From assembly GCA_029204045.2 (NCBI GenBank), contig JAQNDB010000144.1, forward strand, positions 1 through 64,000: a DNA stretch of 64,000 nucleotides, read 5' to 3'. Source of the DNA: Tillandsia leiboldiana. Its lineage: Eukaryota; Streptophyta; Magnoliopsida; Poales; Bromeliaceae. The position numbers and the translations under genes were made by a program. The first letter of the stretch is position 1. Each line of letters starts with the position of its first letter. This document shows positions 1 to 9,413 of the stretch, in pieces. The notes beneath the pieces were generated by a model. The model searched no databases and was not told the origin of the DNA. It saw only the letters and a list, made by a program, of their open reading frames with translations.

Positions 1-2684
1 TAGGGTCAGTCAAGCCTGCGCCTGTCGACCAGGAACGCGCCTGCCCACTACCACGCATCCCATGAGGAGGGATTTACGTGGGGCGTCCTGCCCGACTAAC
101 TCACCCTCACGCAAAACGCCTCAACAGGCCCATCGTATCCACAGCGCGGCATCTCAGGGACGGACTCCAACTGAGGAAAACGGCGCGGCATAGAGTATCA
201 CAAATTGGCATAAGCAGGCTAGTCAAAATCCACGCTCACTCTCAGAACGGTAGGACTCAGGATCCCCAAATACCTCGCACAACAGTCGGAGAACTCTCGA
301 CGACTCAGCTGCTCGGCTAACTCGAAACACGAGACACTAGCCTCGCCAACGGCTCGCAGCACAAGGCTCACTGGCTGGAGATACTCCACAGCCAGGAACG
401 ACCCACAACTCAGGGTAACAAAACAGGTCGGACAACACTCAACGACCTGGGACCACCGTCAACCCCAACGGTCCCAACAAGACGGCCGGAAGATACTCGA
501 CGGCCCGGGACTACCGTCTACTCAACGGCTCCCTCCTACGACAGCGAAGGGAAACAAGACCTCTCGGGACTACCGTTTACTCAAACGGCTCCCCGCACAA
601 TAAGCAACCCGCTACAACTACCAGACTCCACTCTGCTCCCAAGCAAGAGTGCAAAACATCCCACACTAAAAGCAAGTCCCGACCTCTCGGCCCACTACCG
701 GGCGAGAAAACACTATGTCCAGGGATGCAAGAACAGTGTGGATGTCTAAGCATAAATAACCTAGCCCAAGTGAGGGTTTCTACTGGTCTGGTTACACATG
801 AACGTATGACGGGGGTGCTAGGTCAAGTTCCAAGGTAATATATTAACAGATAATAAAAGGAATAACAATTCCTACAATCTAGCATGCTACACAATGAAAT
901 AAGCTATCATGCATAGTCCTACATCAGTAGAGATACTGTACAGTCCATAAAACTTGGAGATAAGGCCACCCACCTCGATTTGCCACCAATTGCTCGTAGT
1001 CACTTGCAATTGGCCTCCACGCGATCCGCAGCAAAACGGGGCACGCCGTCGGAGTCCGCACGCAAAACGGAGCACGCCGCCGGAGCCCGCACGCAAAACG
1101 GAGCACGCTGCCGGGGTCCGCACCAAAAACGGAGTCTGCACGTGAATCGGTGCACGGTGCCGGAGTCCGCACGCAAAACGGTGCACGGTGCCGGAATCGC
1201 ACGCAAAACGAAGTCCGCACGCAAAAGGTGCACGGTGCCGGAGTCCGCACGCAAAACGGTGCACGGTGCCAGGGTCCGCACGCAAAACGGAGTCCGCACG
1301 CAACGGTGCACGGTGCCGGAGTCCGCACGCAAAACGGTGCACGGTGCCAGTCCGCACGCAAAACGGAGTCCGCACGCAAAACGGTGCACGGTGCCGGAGT
1401 CCGCGCGCAACGGTGCACGGTGCAGAACCGCACGCAAAACGGAGTCCGCACGCAAAACGGTGCACGGTGCCGGAGTCCGCACGCAAAACGGTGCACGGTG
1501 CCCAACACAGAAAAGAGCAAGAGGGTTAATTACAGTCCAAAGAACGCTCCAAGAACTGTACAAAAATACAGAAAAACCAACCCACGGGACCTACCCCGAC
1601 TGCGCCGCCGTCGCCGAAACGCTCCCCACGGAAAAACTCGCGCGCTCCACGAGGCCCACGACGCCACGCCGCACCACCCCACCATCTCCCTCGCTCTCCC
1701 TCTCGCTCGGTTGAAGAAGAAGGAAGAGAAGAGGAGGGAAATGGCGTGCGCGGGGAAGAAGAAGAAGAAAAGAGGGAGAGAGAAGGCGGTCCACGGATCC
1801 GGTCCACCGCGCCGGTCCACCGCGCGGGCCAATGGGGAAGCCCCATCCGCGGTCCACAGCACACGGGCGCGCGCGCCCGGTCCACGCGCGCGCCCACAGG
1901 CCACGCGGCGCGCAGCAACGCGCCCGCCACACGGGCGCGTTGCACGCACCGCGCAACCCAGGCGCGGGACACGCGCCCGTTACACGGGCGCGCGTGCCCC
2001 CGCGCCCGCGCGGGCGCCAACGGGGCCCGCCACGTGGCGGCCCCCGCGCGTCCCGCGCCTGCGCCCGTCCTGTCCGCCTGCCGCCTCGAGTAGCACGCCT
2101 TGACCCGCGCGCCGCACTCACCTCGGGATCCGCGCCACGCGCCACGCCTCGAGATTCGTGCCGTTTTGCCTCGAAAAACGCGCATTTCATCCGGGCTCCA
2201 AATCCAACAAATAAATAGTCCATTCTTAGTGATTTCGCGCGCTGAATCCAAAAACTATGTCCAATTCTCCAAATTCTCACCCGAAAATTTGCCGAATGCC
2301 CACTCGATCCGATTTTCGCGCAGGGTCCATTTTTAAAGTCCGATTTGCCCAATTCCAACTCTAAAAATTCCCGAAGGCGACCGGAGAGGTAAACTTTTAT
2401 CCGGACTTCACCCGGAGCTAATTTGACATCTGAATCGCGCGAAATCACCTCTAAACACCCGACGGGTCCCCCAACTTCCCACGGGGTCTCAAATTAAGCC
2501 CGAAGTCCACCACTTGTGTCCAAATTGCGCGCAACCCACGCAGGCCTCCAGTGATGCAAGCAAATCCCCAAATTGCATCACAAATCCATTCTGGGTCCCC
2601 AACACGCGCACCAACACCCCCCAACGGCGACCGAAAGCTGCCCAACATCCAGCAACCCTACGCGGGGGATTCCGGGACCTCACA
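1..2684 (-). repeat. 3' LTR of element A (truncated by window start)
   Basis: It aligns with 6702-9413 over its whole length. The end at 2684 is the TG...CA terminus (seen as ...CCTCACA on the plus strand), next to the polypurine tract. The first ~1.4 kb differs from the other LTR by many single-base insertions and deletions, while the rest is close to identical. It contains a 31/18-bp tandem array (1031-1502), a GC-rich arginine/proline-coding-like stretch (about 1740-2150) that I treat as non-coding, and small inverted repeats such as CCGTTT/AAACGG at 573-588. Confidence 0.92.
1031..1502. repeat. 31-bp/18-bp tandem array in element A 3' LTR
   Basis: Units share the core GTCCGCACGCAAAACGG. 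A 31-bp unit that also contains GTGCACGGTGCCGGA alternates irregularly with an 18-bp short unit. Homologous arrays lie at 7742-8222 and 58733-59012. Frames stay open because the unit lacks stops, which produces spurious Arg/Thr/Cys-rich ORFs on both strands. Confidence 0.9.
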
Positions 2685-2700
2685 TCCTCCCCCACTAAAA
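2685..2700 (-). promoter_or_regulatory. Polypurine tract of element A
   Basis: Read on the minus strand this is TTTTAGTGGGGGAGGA directly before the LTR start. It should be the RNase H-resistant primer for plus-strand DNA synthesis. The same tract (AGTGGGGGAGGA) precedes the 3' LTRs of elements C and E. Confidence 0.85.
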
Positions 2701-3410
2701 GAAAGTTTCGTCCTCGAAACTAGATCAAGCCCATCAGGAGTCAAGAATACACGGCTAGGTATCTAACAATACGCCTCCAGCTCCCCCCACTCGCTCCTCG
2801 TGATACTCCGCGACAACAACAACAAGTACGGTATGACTCGATGTGCAATTCTCTCATCTCTCGAGCCAGAAATTACAACGGCGTCCCTCGTACTCCAATA
2901 ATCACAGATCTCAAAGGAGCAAGTAAATCACGGGCGAGGAAAAACACATCACTACTGAGCTGAGACGTGAAAAACCAAGGGCTCCATTAAAAGGCTGGGG
3001 GAAAACTGAAATAACCACAAGTGTAATACGCACCAAACCACATCATAGTGCCACCCTCAACAAGACGACCCGAAGCATACCTGCAGACTCGTCCAATAAG
3101 GAAGGGAAATCCAATAAGTTGGGGTCTTCACTCGGTCACTTCCCGATCCAAAACCACCTGAGTGGACTACTCAACTGCAGGCTACCCTCAAAAGGGATCC
3201 TCAAGAGACACAATCTCGTGCCACAGTTGGTCGCTCAACATGCTATCATAACCCCAACGGACCCACGGGTCGAAGTCGATCCCTCAACTCATAAAGAACA
3301 CCCTGACGGGGACCGAACCCTCGGTGAACGGGACTGACAACTGGCTCACAAGGCGATCATAAAGCTGTTGCCCAACTCGCGGTCAAAAGTCCGAACATCC
3401 AAAAGACTCT

Positions 3411-3655
3411 CACCGTTGTGTACCTACAACGTGGCATCACTGCCGTGCACCCACGGCGTGGCATTACTGCCGTGTACCAACGGCGTGGCCTCACTGCCGT
3501 GCGCCAACAGCGTGGCATCACCACCGTGTATCAACGGTGTGGCATCACTGCGTGTATCAACGGCGTGGCATCACCACCGTGTATCAACGGCGTGGCATCA
3601 CCACCGTGTATCAACGGCGTGGCATCACCACCGTGTATCAACGGTGTGGTATCTC
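3411..3655. repeat. 27-bp tandem array of short hairpins
   Basis: About nine copies of a unit containing GGCATCACCACCGTGTATCA. Each unit can fold with a loop GTACCT, CACC, GTACCA or GTATCA. The first stem is CGTTGT/ACAACG (3414-3431), the next GCCGTG/CACGGC (3442-3457), then GCCGT/ACGGC (3469-3484), then CCGT/ACGG. Two-copy versions occur in the RT region of C (36786-36833) and F (61592-61640). Confidence 0.88.
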
Positions 3656-4257
3656 AAGCATCAAGGCCTCAGATCTTCACAGCCCTATACCCAACACTAC
3701 CTCAAAAATCCGGAGCTGAGGAAGGGCCAAAAGATCAACAGGCAAAAACCAGGGCCCCAACCTGCACTGGGCAGGACCAATAACTCCCATCTATGTGCAA
3801 CACGTGATCAGGTATCTGAACCTCACGAGCACAAGCTAAGGGTACTATCTCTAGCCCATACATCAATGCAAATGCCCTAGCACTCTCACAGCTATGTCGG
3901 AGAACCCTCAACGACTCAACTCGCAGCAACACCCCACTCATAGGCGAGAAGAACCGACTGACGCGGCCAAAATCCAAAAATCCCGATAGACCGGTGCCTA
4001 GAACCCCAATCCAACAAGAACAGACTCTAGGCTCAGTCTATCGAAGTTTTTGCTCCTTTACCGTTCAGGGATTCGATCCCTCTCGTTCAAAGCGGGAAAC
4101 TATGTCAACAAGCAACTCACGGCTGGAGACGCTCCCGGTAGTCCATCAGGACGAACTCGACGCCATCAAATCTCGGCGTCCTGTCGGGTCATCTCAATCT
4201 CACTAAAATAACCACCTGGTAACTCGGCCGGAGGTGAAAATTGCCTCAACAGGCCAA

Positions 4258-4330
4258 ACCTTCGCCACTCACTAGGCGGCATCGCCACTCATTGGGCGGC
4301 ATCGCCTCTCACTGGGCGGCATCGCCTCTC
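4258..4330. repeat. 24-bp tandem array
   Basis: About three copies of a unit containing CACTGGGCGGCATCGCC. The unit carries the small inverted repeat GGCG/CGCC with loop GCAT. It directly precedes the larger 30-bp array. Confidence 0.8.
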
Positions 4331-5271
4331 GTAGCTCGGCCAGTGGAAAGTGTCCTCCTGGTAATTCGGCCAGGAAAAAATGTCCTCCTGGTAACTCGGC
4401 CAGGGCATGTGCCCACCTGGTAACTCGGCCAGGGGCAATGCATCCATCTGGTTGCTCGGCCAGTGGAAAGTATCCTCCTGGTAATTCGGCCAGGGATAAT
4501 TATCCATCTGGTAACTCGGCCAGTGGAAAGTATCCTCCTGGTAATTCGGCCAGGGAAAAATGTCCCCCTGGTAACTCGGCCAGTGATAATTATCCATCTG
4601 GTAACTCGGCCAGTGATAATTATCCATCTGGTAACTCGGCCAGTGATAATTATCCATCTGGTAACTCGGCCAGTGATAATTATCCATCTGGTAACTCGGC
4701 CAGTGATAATTATCCATCTGGTAACTCGGCCAGTGATAATTATCCATATGGTAACTCGGCCAGTGATAATTATCCATCTGGTAACTCGGCCAGTGATAAT
4801 TATCCATCTGGTAACTCGGCCAGTGATAATTATCCATCTGGTAACTCGGCCAGTGATAATTATCCATCTGGTAACTCGGCCAGTGATAATTATCCATCTG
4901 GTACTCGGCCAGTGATAATTATCCATCTGGTGACTCGGCCAGTGATAATTATCCATCTGGTAACTCGGCCAGTGATAATTATCCATCTGGCAACTCGGCC
5001 AGTGATAATTATCCATCTGGCAACTCGGCCAGTGATAATTATCCATCTGGTCACTCGGCCAGTGATAATTATCCATCTGGTAACTCGGCCAGTGATAATT
5101 ATCCATCTGGTAACTCGGCCAGTGATAATTATCCATCTGGTACTCGGCCAGTGATAATTATCCATCTGGTAACTCGGCCAGTGATAATTATCCATCTGGT
5201 AACTCGGCCAGTGATAATTATCCATCTGGCAACTCGGCCAGTGATAATTATCCATCTGGTAACTCGGCCAG
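4330..5271. repeat. 30-bp tandem array
   Basis: About 30 copies of a unit reading GGTAACTCGGCCAGTGATAA followed by TTATCCATCT. Copies are almost perfect from about 4570 on, with three 29-bp copies that change the reading frame. Each unit has CTGG...CCAG arms around a TAACTCGG loop. Because 30 is a multiple of three, decapeptide-repeat ORFs appear in several frames. I do not regard them as genes. Confidence 0.95.
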
Positions 5272-5797
5272 TGAAAACGCCCTCCTGGTAACTCGGCCAG
5301 GGAAAATGCCCTCCTGGTAACTCAACCAGGGAAAACGCTCTCCTGGTAACTCAGCCAGGGAAAATGCCCTCCTGGTAACTCAGCCAGGGAAAACGCTCTC
5401 CTGGTAACTCAGCCAGGGAAAACGCCCTCCTGGTGACTCAGCCAGGGAAAATGCCCTCCTGGTAACTCAGCCAGGGAAAACGCTCTCCTGGTAACTCAGC
5501 CAGGGAAAATGCTCTCCTGGTAGCTCAGCCAGGGAAAATGCTCTCCTGGTAACTCAGCCAGGGAAAATGCCCTCCTGGTGACTCAGCCAGGGAAAATGCC
5601 CTCCTGGTGACTCAGCCAGGGAAAATGCCCTCCTGGTAACTCAGCCAGGGAAAACGCCCTCCTGGTAACTCAGCCAGGGAAAACGCCCTCCTGGTAACTC
5701 AGCCAGGGAAAACGCTCTCCTGGTAACTCAGCCAGGGAAAACGCTCTCCTGGTAACTCAGCCAGGGAAAACGCCATCGTGGTAACTCAGCCAGGGCG
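5272..5797. repeat. 29-bp tandem array, sister to the 30-bp array
   Basis: About 18 copies of a unit that starts GGTAACTCAGCCAGGGAAAA and ends CGCCCTCCT. Arms CCTGG/CCAGG enclose the loop TAACTCAG. It is clearly derived from the same ancestor as the adjacent 30-bp array but is one base shorter, so it does not hold a reading frame. Confidence 0.95.
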
Positions 5798-5901
5798 GGG
5801 TGTGTCCTTTTCACAACACGATGTCGCAGGGGTATCGCAACCCACTGCAAAACAACAAATGTCAGGACACAACAACCATACTACCCAATCACGACCTACA
5901 A

Positions 5902-5918
5902 CCTAGGCTCTGATACCA
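5902..5918 (-). promoter_or_regulatory. Primer-binding site of element A
   Basis: On the minus strand this reads TGGTATCAGAGCCTAGG, 8 nt inside the 5' LTR end. It matches the complement of the 3' end of plant initiator-Met-tRNA, the usual primer for these elements. Confidence 0.9.
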
Positions 5919-5926
5919 CTCTAATC

Positions 5927-8900
5927 TGTCACGCCCCGGGGTCGAAACTGCGACCCGGGCTCACTAACAGATCCGCCATCTGTACGGAAACTACCGTACA
6001 GACGAAGCGTCTAACCTGCAGAAAGAATCAACTACAGAGATACAGATATCAGAGCTGAAAGTAAACTAGTAAGAACTGGAAACCAAACACTGTACAACTG
6101 AAGATAATACAATATCCATCTCCCAAATACGATCGTATACCAAGTCCTCTGATACAAAACTCAAAAGGGAGATATCTCCAATAAAGTACATCAGTGTACA
6201 GGCTCTCACTACAAAAATATCCTCACTACATCAGTCTCTCGAACTGTAAAATAAAGTACAACTCTATACCTCACAACAAAGGTCTCTCAACAGAGGAAAA
6301 GAAGTAACTAATCTACTGAAGCTCTCCTCTGAAGGGGTACCGCTACACTCCAACGACGGGTAGGGAACTAGGTCGCGACTCCCTCGCCTCGGTCAGAAGG
6401 ATCAGCAACTGGAGCAACAGGAACAGGAGAAGAAGTTCCTAGGAAAAAGACACCACGACGGGTGTGAGAACTACTTCCCACAGTAGTTCTCAGTGGGTGC
6501 CGTCAACAAGCCCAACGGTCTGCCCACCAAGTCTACTAGAGGTAAAAGATAACAGAGCAATGAAATCTGAACAAGAAAAGCTGGAGCTACTCTACAGCTG
6601 CCATACCTCTATCTAGATACTCAAAAAGTGGAACAGATGAAAGTAAAAGAGACCACTCGCACCCAAGGTGCTCAAAAGACCCAATCGAACTGACTGCCTC
6701 ATAGGGTCCAGTCAAGCCTGCGCCTGTCGACCAGGAACGCGCCTGCCCACTACCACGCATCCCCATGAGGACGGGATTTACGTGGGGCGTCCTGCCCGAC
6801 TAACTCACCCCTCGCGCAAAACTGCCTCAACAGGCCCATCGTATCCACAGCGGCATCTCAGGGACGCGACTCCAACTGAGGAAAACGGCGCGGCATAGAG
6901 TATCACAAATTGGCATAAGCAGGCTAGTCAAAATCCACGCTCACTCTCAGAACGGTAGGACTCAGGATCCCCAAATACCTCGCACAACAGTCGGAGAACT
7001 CTCGACGACTCAGCTGCTCGGCTAACTCGAAACACGAGACACTAGCCTCACCAACGGCTCACAGCACAAGGCTCACTGGCTGGAGATACTCCACAGCCAG
7101 GAACGACCCACAACTCAGGGTAACAAAACAGGTCGGACAACACTCAACGACCTGGGACCACCGTCAACCCCAACGGTTCCCAACAAGACGGGCCGGAAGA
7201 TACTCGACGGCCCGGGACTACCGTCTAGTCGACGGCTCCCTCCTACGACAGCGTAAAAGGGAAACAAGACCTCTCGGGACTACCGTTTACTCAAACGGCT
7301 CCCCGCACAAATAAGCAACCCGCTACAACTACCAGACTCCACTCTGCTCCCAAGCAAGAGTGCAAAAGCATCCCACACTAAAAGCAAGTCCCGACCTCTC
7401 GGCCCACTTCCCGGGCGAGAAAACACTATGTCCAGGGATGCAAGAACAGTGTGGATGTCTAAGCATAAATAACCCTAGCCCAAGTGAGGGTTTTCTACTG
7501 GTCTGGTTACACATGCAACGTATGACGGGGGTGCTAGGTCAAGTTCCAAGGTACTATATTAACAGATAATAAAAGGAATAACAATTCCTACAATCTAGCA
7601 TGCTACACAATGAAATAAGCTATCATGCATAGTCCTACATCAGTAGAGATACTGTACAGTCCATAAAACTTGGAGATAAGGCCACCCACCTCGATTTGCC
7701 ACCAATTGCTCGTAGTCACTTGCAATTGGCCTCCACGCGATCCGCACGCAAAACGGGGCACGCCGTCGGAGTCCGCACGCAAAACGGAGCACGCCGCCGG
7801 AGCCCGCACGCAAAACGGAGCACGCTGCCGGGGTCCGCACCAAAAACGGAGTCTGCACGTGAATCGGTGCACGGAGTCCGCACGCAAAACGGTGCACGGT
7901 GCCGGAATCCGCACGCAAAACGGAGTCCGCACGCAAAACGGTGCACGGTGCCGGAGTCCGCACGCAAAACGGTGCACGGTGCCAGGGTCTGCACGCAAAA
8001 CGGAGTCCGCACGCAAAACGGTGCACGGTGCCGGAGTCCGCACGCAAAACGGTGCACGGTGCCGGAGTCCGCACGCAAAACGGTGCACGGTGCCGGAGTC
8101 CGCACGCAAAACGGAGTCCGCACGCAAAACGGTGCACGGTGCCGGAATCCGCACGCAAAACGGAGTCCGCGCGCAAAACGGTGCACGGTGCCGGAGTCCG
8201 CACGCAAAACGGTGCACGGTGCCCAACACAGAAAAGAGCAAGAGGGTTAATTACAGTCCAAAAGAACGCTCCAAGAACTGTACAAAAATACAGAAAAACC
8301 AACCCACGGGACCTACCCCGACTGCGCCGTCGTCGCCGAAACGCTCCCCACGGAAAAACTCGCGCGCTCCACGAGGCCCACGACGCCACGCCGCACCACC
8401 CACCATCTCCCTCGCTCTCCCTCTCGCTCGGTTGAAGAAGAAAGGAAGAGAAGAGGAGGGAAATGGCGTGCGCGGGGAGGAAGAAGAAGAAGAAAAGAGG
8501 GAGAGAGAAGGCGGTCCACGGATCCGGTCCACCGCGCCGGTCCACCGCGCGGGCCAATGGGGAAGCCCTATCAGCGGTCCACAGCACACGGGCGCGCGCG
8601 CCCGGTCCACGCGCGCGCCCACAGGGCCACGCGGCGCGCAGCAACGCGCCCGCCACACGGGCGCGTTGCACGCACCGCGCAACCCAGGCGCGGGACACGC
8701 GCCCGTTACACGGGCGCGCGTGCCCCCGCGCCCGCGCGGGCGCCAACGGGGGCCCGCCACGTGGCGGCCCCCGCGCGTCCCGCGCCTGCGCCCGTCCTGT
8801 CCGCCTGCCGCCTCGAGTAGCACGCCTTGACCCGCGCGCCGCACTCACCTCGGGATCCGCGCCACGCGCCACGCCTCGAGATTCGTGCCGTTTTGCCTCG

Positions 8901-9413
8901 AAAAACGCGCATTTCATCCGGGCTCCAAATCCAACAAATAAATAGTCAATTCTTAGCGATTTCGCGCGCTGAATCCAAAAACGATGTCCAATTCTCCAAA
9001 TTCTCACCCGAAAATTTGCCGAATGCCCACTCGATCCGATTTTCGCGCCGGGTCCATTTTTAAAGTCCGATTTGCCCAATTCCAACTCTAAAAATTCCCG
9101 AAGGCGACCGGAGAGGTAAACTTTTATCCGGACTTCACCCGGAGTCTAATTTTGACATCTGAATCGCGCGAAATCACCTCTAAACACCCGACGGGTCCCC
9201 CAACTTCCCACGGGGTCTCAAATTAAGCCCGAAGTCCACCACTTGTGTCCAAATTGCGCGCAACCCACGGAGGCCTCCAGTGATGCAAGCAAATCCCAAA
9301 TTGCATCACAAATCCATTTCTGGGCCCCCAACACGCGCACCAACACCCCCCAACGGCGACCGAAAGCTGCCCAACATCCAGCAACCCTACGCGGGGGATT
9401 CCGGGACCTCACA
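5927..9413 (-). repeat. 5' LTR of element A (complete, 3487 bp)
   Basis: On the plus strand it runs from TGTCACGCCCCGGGG to ...CCGGGACCTCACA, so it has TG...CA ends in both orientations. It is homologous to 1-2684 and to solo LTR S (56628-60216). Hairpins with covarying stems occur at 7221-7235 (CCGTC/GACGG) and 7283-7298 (CCGTTT/AAACGG). The 31/18-bp array occupies 7742-8222. No coding sequence is recognised. Confidence 0.93.
7742..8222. repeat. 31-bp/18-bp tandem array in element A 5' LTR
   Basis: Same unit as the array at 1031-1502, here with a cleaner repeat structure and fewer single-base gaps. Confidence 0.9.

Larger units (their letters stand above)
2685..5926 (-). other. Internal domain of element A: non-coding, repeat-rich
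   Basis: There is no gag, protease, RT or integrase ORF. About 2690-3400 is the decayed 3' end of a chromovirus internal domain. It aligns, inverted, with C at about 37800-38410, including the chromodomain remnant and a long untranslatable stretch. Three tandem arrays follow: 27 bp at 3411-3655, 24 bp at 4258-4330 and 30/29 bp at 4330-5797. About 3660-4250 holds no recognisable coding sequence, although part of it (3890-3950) resembles a piece of the F-type LTR. Such a short, repeat-filled interior fits a non-autonomous derivative that moved with proteins made elsewhere. Confidence 0.75.
1..9413 (-). mobile_element. Element A: non-autonomous Gypsy-type LTR retrotransposon (left end outside window)
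   Basis: Two long direct repeats flank an internal domain that runs on the minus strand. The right copy (5' LTR) is complete and the left copy (3' LTR) is cut by the window edge. On the minus strand the LTR starts TGTGAGGTCCCGGAATCC and ends CCGGGGCGTGACA. Next to the 5' LTR is an initiator-Met-tRNA type PBS, and next to the 3' LTR a polypurine tract, so the element has what reverse transcription needs in cis. The 3.2 kb internal domain carries no gag or pol ORF, only tandem repeats and decayed chromovirus tail sequence. The right flank CTCAC is the expected 5-bp TSD, but its partner lies left of the window. A is inserted in LTR J. Confidence 0.9.

Noticed and set aside
887..2448. Arg/Pro/Ala-rich and Cys/Arg-repeat ORFs in LTR A (also 7603-9085 and 58597-59723)
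   Set aside because: They overlap on both strands in a GC-rich LTR with tandem repeats. There are no domains, and the LTR copies show indels that shift frames.
4289..5255. Long ORFs on both strands made of decapeptide repeats such as MDNYHWPSYQ
   Set aside because: They are a by-product of a stop-free 30-bp tandem repeat. Three 29-bp units shift the frame, and the same array is open in several frames.
4330..5797. Possible CRISPR array (30-bp repeats)
   Set aside because: Units are contiguous with no spacers, in eukaryotic retrotransposon sequence.
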